Source: Myxococcales bacterium
Lineage (GTDB): Bacteria > Myxococcota_A > Polyangia > Palsa-1104 > JAEUJZ01
Assembly (NCBI GenBank): GCA_016794365.1
Contig: JAEUKB010000021.1
Coordinates: forward strand, 144,924 to 208,923
Direction of reading: 5' to 3'
DNA: 64,000 bases
The position numbers were made by a program, and so were the translations under genes. The notes beneath the pieces were generated by a model. The model had not been told where the DNA came from. It worked only from the letters and a program-made list of their open reading frames with translations, and did not search any database. How positions within the stretch are numbered: position 1 is the first letter of the stretch; each line of letters starts with the position of its first letter. Positions 8,006-16,365 of this stretch are shown here, piece after piece.

Positions 8006-9329
8006 GACGCCGAAAGGCACGCGCGACTTTCTTCCCGAAGAGATGCGCATTCGCAATGCCGTGTTTGATCGGCTGCGACGCGCGTTCCGTCTGTTTGGCT
8101 TCGATGAACTAGACACGCCCGCGTTTGAGTACCTGGAAGTCTTGACGCTCAAGTCGGGGCCCGCTGCCGAGCGAGAGATCTATTCGTTCGAGGACAAAGG
8201 CGGTCGCAAGCTGGGCCTGCGCTTTGACTTGACCAGCTCGACGGGACGCTTTGCTGCGGCGCATCCGGAGCTAAAGCGGCCTGTGTATCGCTATCAGATC
8301 GGCAAGGTCTGGCGCTATGACCGTCCCGCCGCTGGCCGCTATCGAGAGTTTTATCAAGCCGACGCGGACATCCTCGGTAGCTACTCGATGGACTGTGAAG
8401 TCGATCTGCTGCTGCTGGCGACGACGGTCCTGACAGAGTTTGGGCTTCACGACTATCGGTTCGTCCTCAATCACCGCAAGATCTTGGAAGCGCAGCTTCG
8501 GCGAGCGGGAATTGCCGTCGATAAGAAGGCGGACGCGCTGCGTGCGCTCGACAAGTTCGACAAGATCGGACGCTCCGCGATGATCGAAGAGGCCAAGCAG
8601 TACGGTCTGGAAGAGAGTACGTTCGTCGCGTTCATCAGTCAGCTTGGCATCACGGGCGAGACAACTGAGCCGATCGACAACCTCGCGTATCTTCAGCGAA
8701 CCGAGACGCTGCTGGCCGATGATCCCGAGGGCAAAAAGGCCACTTCAGAGCTGCGCTACATCGTCGAGCGTGCTGCTGAGCTAGGCTTTGCCGAGCGTCT
8801 GACCGTTGATCCGACGCTGGCTCGTGGACTGGACTACTACACCGGACCGATCTTCGAGGCCAAAGCGCGGGTTGAAAAGTTCGGGACGACGCTCAGCTTC
8901 GCAGGCGGTGGTCGCTACGACGATCTGATCGGTCTGTATGGCGGTCAGGCGCAAGGTGCGGTCGGCTTTTCGTTCGGCGTCGAGCGGCTGATCGATCTGC
9001 TCAAAGAGCAAGTGGCACAAGCGCTTCAGACGGCTCGGCCTGTCTTGGTTGCGCCGCTCGGCGTGGGTCGCATTGCCGACGCAGAGCGCGTGGCGATGAC
9101 GCTGCGAAAGGCGGGAATTGCGACGCGCATCTCGCTGGGCAGCACCGCACCGGGAAAGCATCTTCAGTACGCAGAGTCATCGAACCTAGACTTTGTGATC
9201 TTCGTCGGAGAAGACGAGGTGAAGCAGGGTCTTTATCCGTGTAAGCAGCTCTCGAATCGCAGCGAACAGAAGCTGTCTCTCACCGAGTTGACTGCGTTTC
9301 TTCGTCACAGCGGCGTCGCGCTCATCTAA
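7989..9329 (+). CDS. hisS: histidyl-tRNA synthetase
   Basis: Class II aminoacyl-tRNA synthetase that charges tRNA-His with histidine. Visible are the N-terminal KGTRDFLPEE motif, motif 2 with RPAAGRYREFYQADADILG, the histidine-specific HisA-type stretch LARGLDYYTGPIFE, motif 3 (GAVGFSFGVERL) and the C-terminal anticodon-binding domain (PVLVAPLG..., about residues 345-440). At 446 residues it has the usual length. The ATG at 7989 lies inside the 3' end of the NYN gene; an in-frame GTG at 7974 is an alternative. Its stop overlaps the stop of comF on the other strand by three bases. Confidence 0.96.
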   Translation: MARTFETPKGTRDFLPEEMRIRNAVFDRLRRAFRLFGFDELDTPAFEYLEVLTLKSGPAAEREIYSFEDKGGRKLGLRFDLTSSTGRFAAAHPELKRPVYRYQIGKVWRYDRPAAGRYREFYQADADILGSYSMDCEVDLLLLATTVLTEFGLHDYRFVLNHRKILEAQLRRAGIAVDKKADALRALDKFDKIGRSAMIEEAKQYGLEESTFVAFISQLGITGETTEPIDNLAYLQRTETLLADDPEGKKATSELRYIVERAAELGFAERLTVDPTLARGLDYYTGPIFEAKARVEKFGTTLSFAGGGRYDDLIGLYGGQAQGAVGFSFGVERLIDLLKEQVAQALQTARPVLVAPLGVGRIADAERVAMTLRKAGIATRISLGSTAPGKHLQYAESSNLDFVIFVGEDEVKQGLYPCKQLSNRSEQKLSLTELTAFLRHSGVALI

Positions 9330-10012
9330 ACCACTCGCAGCAGCGAAAGTGCTTGGACATCGCGGGCACCTGCTTGACGCAGCGCTTCGGCGCACGCAGT
9401 CACCGTCGCTCCGGTGGTGATGACATCATCGATCAGGATGATCTTGCGCTGGGTGATGTGCGCTTGTGCTCGTCGCGGGACAACAAATCGACTCTCGACG
9501 CGCTGGATGCGCTCTATCCGTCGCTGTCGATGCGCGGCTGCGGTAGGCCGAGTGGCTGAAAGCAGTCCCGCGTGAAGCGTCAGCGACGATGGCTGGGTCG
9601 GCATGGCAGCCCGCGCGAGCAGCATCGCTTGGTTATAGCCGCGCTCTCGAAGTCGCTGTGGATGCAGAGGAATGGGAACCAGCCAGTCCGCCTCGAAGGT
9701 CTGAAGCATTTCGAGAAGGATCGGACGCAAAAGCAGTCCGAGCGGCCTCGCCAAGTCGTCGCGACCTTGCCACTTCAGACGCAGCAGCGCTGTCTGAACC
9801 GGGCCTCCATAGGCGAAGCGTGACAGACAGTGCGGAGCACCGGGCACAAGCGGCATCGTCTGCGCAGGGCAGGGCTCACACAGCGCAGCGCAGTCGGCAC
9901 ACAGCAGGACATTCGGCTGATGTAGCGGCTCATCACAGGCGGCGCACACAGGCGGCGCCAGAAGCTGCCACAGCGCATTCCAGAGCGCTTTTCCAAGCGA
10001 CTTCATCGTCAT
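9326..10012 (-). CDS. comF: ComF-family amidophosphoribosyltransferase-like protein
   Basis: This 228-residue protein has the ComF layout: an N-terminal zinc-finger-like segment with CAAC, CADC and CEPC pairs (about residues 20-52), then a type I phosphoribosyltransferase domain. The PRPP-binding loop is IILIDDVITTGATVTAC near residue 195, and the family-specific VPIPLHPQRLRERGYNQA is near residue 115. ComF takes part in DNA uptake in transformable bacteria, but homologues are universal and their reaction is unknown. ATGs at 10012 and 10006 are both possible. It converges with hisS, and its promoter region faces the UPF0262 gene. Confidence 0.9.
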   Translation of the reverse strand: MTMKSLGKALWNALWQLLAPPVCAACDEPLHQPNVLLCADCAALCEPCPAQTMPLVPGAPHCLSRFAYGGPVQTALLRLKWQGRDDLARPLGLLLRPILLEMLQTFEADWLVPIPLHPQRLRERGYNQAMLLARAAMPTQPSSLTLHAGLLSATRPTAAAHRQRRIERIQRVESRFVVPRRAQAHITQRKIILIDDVITTGATVTACAEALRQAGARDVQALSLLRVV

Positions 10013-10196
10013 GACAGAGTGTTCGGCGAACCGTGCGCAGACGTTGTGCGGTTTGCTTCACAATCTGCTCTTTCGAGGAAAGCCGTGCGTCCGTTTGGCG
10101 CAGACTTTGCGAGATCAGCGTCGGAAGTGCTTCCCTATTGACGCAGTGCAGCAAAGGCATTGTCACCTGGCCGGACCGCGATTACAGTTTGGCCTG

Positions 10197-10706
10197 ATGG
10201 AGTCGATGTCCAAGCAACCGGCCGTTCTTTGCGACATTATCGTGGACGATGTGACCTGGCGCTGTGCGACGCGGCCTCGACGGGCTGAGTGGCTGATGGC
10301 GATCGAAGAGCTGGTCGCGAGTGCAGCATTTGCGATCGATAGCAAGGACTCGTCAGAGACTGCGGCTTCGCTGCATGGTCGAGTCTCGATTGAGCCGAGC
10401 GCGATTGCTGTGACGCTGCGCGACGATGCTGGGACGGAAGTCGGGCGGCTACAGCTCGATCGGCCCGTGATTGGTCCGGTGCTGCGCGAATATCTGCGCA
10501 TCTTGAAAGCGATCGAGGGCAGCGGTCTGTCGGAAACGTCTCCGCACTTCGAGGCGCTCGATATCGCGCGTCGGCTGATCCACGACGATGCGGCAGGTCT
10601 GGTGCAGCGCTACTTTTCGGGTGTGCATCCCGATCAAGAGACGGCGCGGCAGCTCTTTTCGCTGATGGTGATGCTGACGCACGACATGAGCCGGATGTCT
10701 TCGTAG
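10197..10706 (+). CDS. UPF0262 family protein
   Basis: The conserved C-terminal half matches what I remember of UPF0262 (PF06793): HFEALDIARRLIHDDAA, followed by HPDQETARQLFSLMVML, corresponding to the IEAIDMGRRGLHNEG and DTARRLFTLVCVL blocks of the family. Length, about 169 residues, is normal. The function of the family is unknown. Starts at 10197 (ATG) and 10206 (ATG) are both reasonable; the longer frame from 10011 includes non-conserved sequence that overlaps the comF promoter. It converges with ftsI, and a 6-bp hairpin (GCGTGG/CCACGC, 10739-10761) lies between them. Confidence 0.75.
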   Translation: MESMSKQPAVLCDIIVDDVTWRCATRPRRAEWLMAIEELVASAAFAIDSKDSSETAASLHGRVSIEPSAIAVTLRDDAGTEVGRLQLDRPVIGPVLREYLRILKAIEGSGLSETSPHFEALDIARRLIHDDAAGLVQRYFSGVHPDQETARQLFSLMVMLTHDMSRMSS

Positions 10707-10766
10707 CGACGGCATGCGTTAGATTCAGCACCGGCCTTGCGTGGGCAGCGTCGGTCCACGCTTCGC

Positions 10767-12797
10767 TTAGTGCGACGGCGCAAGACGTAGCTGACAGAGC
10801 GGACCGCGACGGGCACTTCCTGCGGGCGGCTCTTGGGACACGACGACGCCACTGCCGCTTAGCTCCAGACGGAAACCGGAAGAACGGGCCAGCTCAACGG
10901 CTTTGCCAAGTCCCAGCCCGATGAAGTTGGGAACGCGCTGGGACTCAGGGACGCCGGGATAGCGCAGTGCGACGGGAACGGGCGGACCATACTGCTCCGA
11001 TGGCGATGGACGAGGCATCGGTGCCGTCGTCACCACCGTCGGCGAGTTCTGCGGTGGCACACCCAAGTACGGCAGCACCGCCGAGACAACCTTGACGAAG
11101 ATCGGTCCTGCGACCTTGCCTCCGTAGTGACCTTCGTGCGGTTCATCCACCATCACGTAGAGCAGGATGCGTGGATCGTCATACGGCGCGAATCCCACGA
11201 ACGAAGAGGCCCAAAACTCCGGCGAGTAGCGACGGGTGTTGGGATCCACTTTCTGTGCCGTGCCCGTCTTTCCTGCCACTGGATAGCCGGGAATGTCGAG
11301 ATCTTCTCCAGTGCCTTTCTTTTCCATCACGGCCCGCAGCATCTGACGCATCTGCGACGCGGTCTTTGCGGACATCACACGCTTGCCTTCGGGATGTGAC
11401 GCTAGAACCGTCTGTCCGTTGGCTGAGACGACTCGACTGACGACGTGCGGACGATACAAAATGCCGCCGTTTGCGAACGCTGACATCGCGGACGCAATCT
11501 GAATCGGTGTCGCGGTCATGCCTTGCCCGAAGCTGATGTTTGCGAACGCGACATCGCCCCACTCTGCGACGGGACGAACCTGGCCGCTGCGCTCACCGGG
11601 TAGATCGATTCCCGTCGGTGCAAAGAAGCCAAGCTGACGCAGAAACAGGTAGGTCTTTTCCTTGCCGAGACGACGGGTGATCTTGCTGGTGCAGATGTTC
11701 GACGAGCGTCCGAGCACTTGCGTCGTGGTCAAGATTCCTTCGGGATCTGCGTCGTGGATGGTGACATGACCGATTCGCCACTGACCGCCTTCGCAGTCCC
11801 AGTCGTCGGATACGCGAATGGCTCCGGCTTCGAGCGCCGCGCTGATGGTAAACGGCTTGATCGTCGAGCCTGGCTCGAACGGATCGGTGACGACTCGGTT
11901 GCGGACACCGCGCTCGCGAGCGCCCGACGGATCATTGGGATTGACCGACGGAACCGATGCCATGGCCAAGACTTCGCCGTTGCGTGGATCGAGTGCGACT
12001 GCGACGCCCGCTCTGGCTTTGGCCTTGTGAACCCCTTCTTCCAGCGCTTGCTCCAGTCGGAACTGAATGAACTTATCGAGGGTGAGATGAACATCGTGAC
12101 CGCGCTCACGCGAGGAATCTCCGACGCCACCGACCATGACTTTGCGACCTCGTGCGTCTTGCCAGCCGATCACCGACGCACGACTGCCGCGTAGAAAGCG
12201 ATCGTAAGCCAGCTCGACGCCTTCGAGTCCAATCGCGTCGATGCCCGCCCAGCCGAGCAGCGGTCCCGCGAGGCTCCGATTCGGATAGTAGCGCTTCGGT
12301 TCTTGGGTCAGACCGACGCCAGGCAAGCCAAGCTGACGCACGCGCTGGGCTTCTTCCGGCGCAATTCGACGCTTCAGAAACAGATAGTGACGATCGGACA
12401 GCGCGCGCTTTTTGACCTCGGGAAGCTCCAGTCCGAGCGCCGACGCGAGCTTGGCAAGCTGCGGATCGCGATGCGCTGCGTCGGGAAGCTCTGCGCGCAG
12501 CTTCTGCGGTTCCAGATACACCGAATCGACGCTGGCTGACGCTGCAAGCTCACTATCACTGCGATCGACGATGCGGCCTCGGTGCGGCGGCACTTCGATC
12601 TCGCGCAGATACTGCTCTTCGGCGAGCGACCGATACAGATCACGCTTCTGAATCTGAAGCACATACGCTCGAGTGAGCAGCACGCCGAAACACAGCGTCA
12701 TCACTGCGCCGGTTGCCCACAATCGGACCGTCAGCCAGCGCTGCGGAGACTCTTCTCGACTGCTGCTTGCTTCCGTTTTCGCGGTCTTTTGCGTCAT
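10767..12797 (-). CDS. ftsI: septal penicillin-binding protein (FtsI/PBP3-type) with a C-terminal PASTA domain
   Basis: Transpeptidase that cross-links septal peptidoglycan. The 676-residue product has a cytoplasmic Ser/Glu-rich tail, one membrane anchor (WLTVRLWATGAVMTLCFGVL, about 20-45), a dimerisation domain (RGRIVDRSD), and a transpeptidase domain with all three catalytic motifs: SxxK in PGSTIKPFTI (about 311), SSN in GRSSNICT (about 360), and KTG in VAGKTGTAQK (about 509). The last 60 residues (VPNFIGLGLGKAVELARSSG... then SQEPPAGS) form one PASTA repeat, common in Gram-positive PBP2x but less so in Gram-negative FtsI. Its start codon overlaps the ftsL stop by 4 bp, so it lies in one operon with ftsL and rsmH. 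Confidence 0.94.
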   Translation of the reverse strand: MTQKTAKTEASSSREESPQRWLTVRLWATGAVMTLCFGVLLTRAYVLQIQKRDLYRSLAEEQYLREIEVPPHRGRIVDRSDSELAASASVDSVYLEPQKLRAELPDAAHRDPQLAKLASALGLELPEVKKRALSDRHYLFLKRRIAPEEAQRVRQLGLPGVGLTQEPKRYYPNRSLAGPLLGWAGIDAIGLEGVELAYDRFLRGSRASVIGWQDARGRKVMVGGVGDSSRERGHDVHLTLDKFIQFRLEQALEEGVHKAKARAGVAVALDPRNGEVLAMASVPSVNPNDPSGARERGVRNRVVTDPFEPGSTIKPFTISAALEAGAIRVSDDWDCEGGQWRIGHVTIHDADPEGILTTTQVLGRSSNICTSKITRRLGKEKTYLFLRQLGFFAPTGIDLPGERSGQVRPVAEWGDVAFANISFGQGMTATPIQIASAMSAFANGGILYRPHVVSRVVSANGQTVLASHPEGKRVMSAKTASQMRQMLRAVMEKKGTGEDLDIPGYPVAGKTGTAQKVDPNTRRYSPEFWASSFVGFAPYDDPRILLYVMVDEPHEGHYGGKVAGPIFVKVVSAVLPYLGVPPQNSPTVVTTAPMPRPSPSEQYGPPVPVALRYPGVPESQRVPNFIGLGLGKAVELARSSGFRLELSGSGVVVSQEPPAGSARRGPLCQLRLAPSH

Positions 12798-13198
12798 CGG
12801 GACGAGCCTTCGCTGGCTGTGTGGGACGCCGTCCGGTGCGGTGCTTTGACAATCCGAATCGCCGACGGTTGAGGCGGTGCCATGTGCAGTCGCTCTCGGG
12901 CAAAGCGTTCAATCGTGGCGGGATCTTTGCGCGTGGCCAGCTCTAGCCGCAGTCGCTGGTTGTGCTGAAGCAGCGCGCGCGCCAGCTTGCTTTGCTGAGA
13001 CAGCTCGTAGCCGATGCGAATGACTTCCAGACGCGACCACACGTACAACAGCGCGATCAAGACCAGCGATGAGACAGTCAGTCCGACGGTGAGCCCAAAG
13101 CTAGGACTGCGACTTGGCCACGAAACAAAGCGCTCGACCCGCTCCTGTTGCCGACGCAGCCAGCTTGGCTTTTTGCGCGATGCGCTTACAGTGGCCAT
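12794..13198 (-). CDS. ftsL: cell division protein FtsL
   Basis: Small bitopic division protein of 134 residues: a basic cytoplasmic N-terminus, one transmembrane helix (TVGLTVSSLVLIALLYVW, about 36-54) and a periplasmic heptad segment (ELSQQSKLARALLQHNQRLR) ending in the FtsL-like ATIERFARERLHMAPPQPS. It forms a complex with FtsB/DivIC and FtsQ that recruits and activates FtsW-FtsI. The sequence family diverges strongly, so the call rests on the fold plus its exact place between rsmH and ftsI. It overlaps rsmH by 13 bp and ftsI by 4 bp. Confidence 0.85.
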   Translation of the reverse strand: MATVSASRKKPSWLRRQQERVERFVSWPSRSPSFGLTVGLTVSSLVLIALLYVWSRLEVIRIGYELSQQSKLARALLQHNQRLRLELATRKDPATIERFARERLHMAPPQPSAIRIVKAPHRTASHTASEGSSR

Positions 13199-14178
13199 GG
13201 CTGACCTTCGGGATTGTGCGACGGATGACGTGGACTTGTGCGCTCTTGCTCGGTCAAGGTCCGCGCCGCTCGAATCTTCGCGGAGCGAGCGCGTGGGTTT
13301 TGCGCCATCTCTTCGTCCGACGGTGTCACCGTGCCTTTGGTCAGAAGCACAAAGGGATTGCGGTCCAGTCCGGTCTGACGCGCTCGGTGCGCATCCGCGA
13401 CGGCTGACACAAACGTGAGATGCTGCTTGACCAGCCGATCTTCCAGCGAATGAAACGAGATGATCACCAGCCGTCCGCCCGGTGCCAAGACGAGCGGTGC
13501 CGCCAGCAGCAGCGAGTGAACCTGACGCAGCTCATCGTTTACAGCAATGCGCAGCGCTTGAAAGGTTCTCGTCGCGGGATGCTTGTGTGGTTCACGCTGT
13601 GGAATCGCTCTGGCCACCACGTCGGCGAGCGACAGCGTATCGGTGAGCTGTGGCAGCGACTGCTTGATCGCTCGTGCGACACGACGACTGTGCCGCTCTT
13701 CGCCGTATTCCCACAAAATGGACGCCAGGCTGTGCTCGTCGAGCCGCTCAAGCAGCGCTTGGACGGTTTCGCCTTGGCTGCGATCCATGCGCATATCGAG
13801 CGGGCCTGCGGTCTGGAAGGAAAAGCCTCGCTCGGGACGATCAAGTTGTAGCGACGAGACGCCCAGATCTGCGATCAGTCCATCGAGCGGTGGCGCGTCC
13901 GCACGTCGAAGCAGCGACAGCAGATCGCCAAACGAGCCATGAAGCGGTCGAAAGCGGGCTCCAAATCGCGCCAAGCGGGACGTCGCAAGACCCAGCGCGG
14001 TTTCATCGCGATCGATGCCAAACAGCCGTCCACTGTCGTCTAATTCGCTCAGGATGCGTTCGCTGTGACCGCCAAGCCCCAACGTCGCGTCGCAGTACAC
14101 ACCACTTGAGCGGACCGCCAGAAGTCGCAGCAGCTCGTCCGCCATGACTGGCTGGTGAAGGTTCGCCCAGGCTTCCAT
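13186..14178 (-). CDS. rsmH: 16S rRNA (cytosine-1402-N4)-methyltransferase RsmH
   Basis: SAM-dependent methyltransferase that modifies C1402 of 16S rRNA in the ribosomal P-site. The 330-residue sequence carries HQPVMADELL near the start, the SAM-binding motif YCDATLGLGGHSERIL (about 28-43), the acidic FGIDRDE, the domain marker GLIADLGVSSLQLD, and IISFHSLEDRLVKQHL in the C-terminal half. It is the first gene of a rsmH-ftsL-ftsI operon. The mraZ gene normally in front of it is not present: the 293-bp region upstream holds the divergent Cys-rich lipoprotein promoter, and I saw no repeated MraZ-box (TGGGN). Confidence 0.95.
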   Translation of the reverse strand: MEAWANLHQPVMADELLRLLAVRSSGVYCDATLGLGGHSERILSELDDSGRLFGIDRDETALGLATSRLARFGARFRPLHGSFGDLLSLLRRADAPPLDGLIADLGVSSLQLDRPERGFSFQTAGPLDMRMDRSQGETVQALLERLDEHSLASILWEYGEERHSRRVARAIKQSLPQLTDTLSLADVVARAIPQREPHKHPATRTFQALRIAVNDELRQVHSLLLAAPLVLAPGGRLVIISFHSLEDRLVKQHLTFVSAVADAHRARQTGLDRNPFVLLTKGTVTPSDEEMAQNPRARSAKIRAARTLTEQERTSPRHPSHNPEGQPWPL

Positions 14179-14471
14179 AACAGCTCGGCATTTCAGCTTC
14201 GCTCACCGCGAGCGTCAAATTTTTGCCGGGCCTGGCTGGTGCGCGCTGGGTCCGGCTGCGAACTTGTGAACACACCCGGACTGTGACCAATTGTTTACAA
14301 ATGAGACTGCGCGCAAAACGAACAACGGCTGGATGCGCGGGATGGCATCGAAATTTGGTGACTCAAAAGGGTGCGAGAAAGCACGAGCTGGCTGGCATAC
14401 TGGCTGCTGAGCCACAAAGCATGGTAAATGTGTTTGGTAGGTTCAACACGACGAATCGTGGAGGGCTTCCG

Positions 14472-15425
14472 ATGCGCTCTATGCGTCCGCTAAAAGGGTT
14501 TCTTTCGTTTGTAACGCCGCTTCTCGGTGCGATGGCACTGCTGGTTCAGCAAGGCTGCACCGAGGAAAACAAGACCCGCTTTTACACCTACTGCGACGCG
14601 ACGGGCTGCTTCCAGTGCGACGTCTCGGGCTGTGTGGCTCAAGATGGTCGTCCACCGGGAGCTTCCTGTGTTTCGTCGTCAGACTGCGCACCGGGCTGTT
14701 ACTGCGGCTCGAACCGTCTGTGCGCCGAGGCTGGCTACTGCGACAAGCAGGCCGACTGCGCGAGCGGTTATGTCTGCAACTCCGCGCGTCACTCGTGCGA
14801 GCCTGAGGCTGCTACTCCCCCGAAGAGCTGTCGCGTTCAGTCGGACTGCGGCTCGGGGAGCGAGTGTCTCAACGGTCAATGCAAGCAGGCTCCGGTTCCT
14901 CCGAACCACTGCGTGTTCAACCGTGAGTGCGGCACCGGCGGTGCCTGCGTGGATGGACTGTGTCAGAAAGCCTGCACCAGCGACGCAAACTGTGGCACGG
15001 GTCGAACCTGCCAGAACCTGCGCTGCGTGCCCAAGGCTGCCGATAACAAGGCGTGCGTGACCAGTGCTCAGTGCGGAGCCAGCCAAGCCTGCATCAACAG
15101 CGTCTGTCATCCGTCGTGCAGCAAGGATGCTGACTGCCAGGCTGTGAACGCCAGCGATGTCTGTATCTCGAACATCTGCCGACCGGACGAGCGCCGCGTT
15201 CCCGAGTGCAAGACCAACGCGGACTGTGGCGCTGGCCGAGAGTGTACCAACGCGCAGTGTCGGACCTTCTGCATGGCGAACAGCGACTGCGCGGCCTGCT
15301 CCGACGGAAAAGTGTGTAGCTCTGGCTACTGCTTGACGGATCGTGAAGTCAGCCCGCAGTGCAAGCTTGCCGCTGACTGCAAGAGCACGTCGCTTCACTG
15401 CACCGACGGCACCTGCGCTCAGTAA
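14472..15425 (+). CDS. Cys-rich repeat lipoprotein
   Basis: The start at 14472 is well supported by GGAGGG 6 nt upstream. The 317-residue product has a lipoprotein-type signal (LLGAMALLVQQGC; the lipobox is imperfect at -3) with the predicted lipidated Cys near residue 27. The mature part is made of about eight EGF-like or Dickkopf-like short units with the pattern CxxDxxCGxGxxCxNxxC (for example SDCAPGCYCGSNRLC and NADCGAGRECTNAQC). Such repeat lipoproteins are very common in Myxococcota, and their roles are mostly unknown; the disulfide-rich modules suggest a surface-exposed or periplasmic structural or binding role. It is divergent from rsmH and followed by pilD after 66 bp. A second protein of this kind is encoded at 52019. 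Confidence 0.82.
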   Translation: MRSMRPLKGFLSFVTPLLGAMALLVQQGCTEENKTRFYTYCDATGCFQCDVSGCVAQDGRPPGASCVSSSDCAPGCYCGSNRLCAEAGYCDKQADCASGYVCNSARHSCEPEAATPPKSCRVQSDCGSGSECLNGQCKQAPVPPNHCVFNRECGTGGACVDGLCQKACTSDANCGTGRTCQNLRCVPKAADNKACVTSAQCGASQACINSVCHPSCSKDADCQAVNASDVCISNICRPDERRVPECKTNADCGAGRECTNAQCRTFCMANSDCAACSDGKVCSSGYCLTDREVSPQCKLAADCKSTSLHCTDGTCAQ

Positions 15426-15491
15426 CGCGCCCAATCGACGGCGGATCGCGAACCGCTTAGCGGCCAGCGACCGCCTTTTCTTTTTGCCAAG

Positions 15492-16355
15492 ATGCCTCCC
15501 GACGCACTCCCGTTTCTTGAGTGGTTTGTCCGCTCGCCTTGGGGTCTGACCTTTGCGCTGCTGTGGGGCGCGCTGTGGGGGAGCTTCGCCAACGTCTGCA
15601 TCTATCGTCTGCCCAAAGGCCAGTCGCTGCTCCGTCCGTCTTCGCGCTGTCCTTCGTGTCACGCGCCGGTCGCTTGGTTTGACAACATTCCGGTGCTTGG
15701 CTTTGTCCTGCTGCGCGGTCGCTGTCGTCGCTGTCGTGCGAAGATTGGCTGGCGCTATCCGCTGGTCGAGCTGCTCAGCGCAGGGCTGACTGCCGCGCTG
15801 TTTGTGCGCTTTGTGGACGGCAATCAAGACTCGCTTCCGACGCAGCTTGCGCACTTTGTGGTCTACGGACACTTCGCTCTGGTCTTGCTGGTCCTGTCGG
15901 CCATTGACCTGGAGCACCTGCTGCTGCCCGATCGCGTGACGCTGCCTTCGACGCTGGTGTTCTTTGGCGCAGGACGACTGCTGTCCGATGTCCGTCTGGC
16001 TGATGCGCTGATCGGAGCGCTCATCGGCTATGGTGTGATCTGGCTGATTTCCGAAGCGTATTATCGTCTGACGGGACGCGAAGGACTTGGACTTGGTGAC
16101 GGAAAGCTGCTGGCGCTGGTGGGGATCATGCTTGGCTGGCAAGCGCTGCCTTGGACGGTGTGTCTCGGGTCGGTGCTGGGTTCGCTGATCGCGATTCCTT
16201 GGCTGTGGCTACGCAAGCGACGAGACAAGAGCGAGACGCTGCGCCATATCGCGGTGCCGTTTGGTCCGTTTTTGGCGCTGGGCGCGCTGCTGTATTTGCT
16301 GTTTTTGCATGGCCGCAGCCTCGATGAGCTTGCGCGGTACATGCCAGGGCTGTGA
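15492..16355 (+). CDS. pilD: type IV prepilin peptidase / N-methyltransferase
   Basis: Inner-membrane aspartic protease that cleaves and N-methylates type IV pilin and type II secretion pseudopilin precursors. The 287-residue protein has the cytoplasmic zinc-binding loop with two CxxC pairs (Cys53/56 and Cys78/81), and the two catalytic Asp motifs: Asp139 in LSAIDLEHLLLPD and Asp203 in GLGLGDGKLLA (GxGD). Seven to eight hydrophobic segments are present, as usual. ATG at 15492 follows no strong Shine-Dalgarno. No pilin gene lies next to it in the window. It converges with the TldE gene, 10 bp away. Confidence 0.95.
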   Translation: MPPDALPFLEWFVRSPWGLTFALLWGALWGSFANVCIYRLPKGQSLLRPSSRCPSCHAPVAWFDNIPVLGFVLLRGRCRRCRAKIGWRYPLVELLSAGLTAALFVRFVDGNQDSLPTQLAHFVVYGHFALVLLVLSAIDLEHLLLPDRVTLPSTLVFFGAGRLLSDVRLADALIGALIGYGVIWLISEAYYRLTGREGLGLGDGKLLALVGIMLGWQALPWTVCLGSVLGSLIAIPWLWLRKRRDKSETLRHIAVPFGPFLALGALLYLLFLHGRSLDELARYMPGL

Positions 16356-16365
16356 GCGCTTGTGG

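Noticed and set aside
14679..16142. 487-codon open frame on the minus strand
   Set aside because: It is antisense to the well-supported Cys-rich lipoprotein and prepilin peptidase genes; its Arg/Gln/His/Ala-rich product shows no motif and is a codon-bias shadow.
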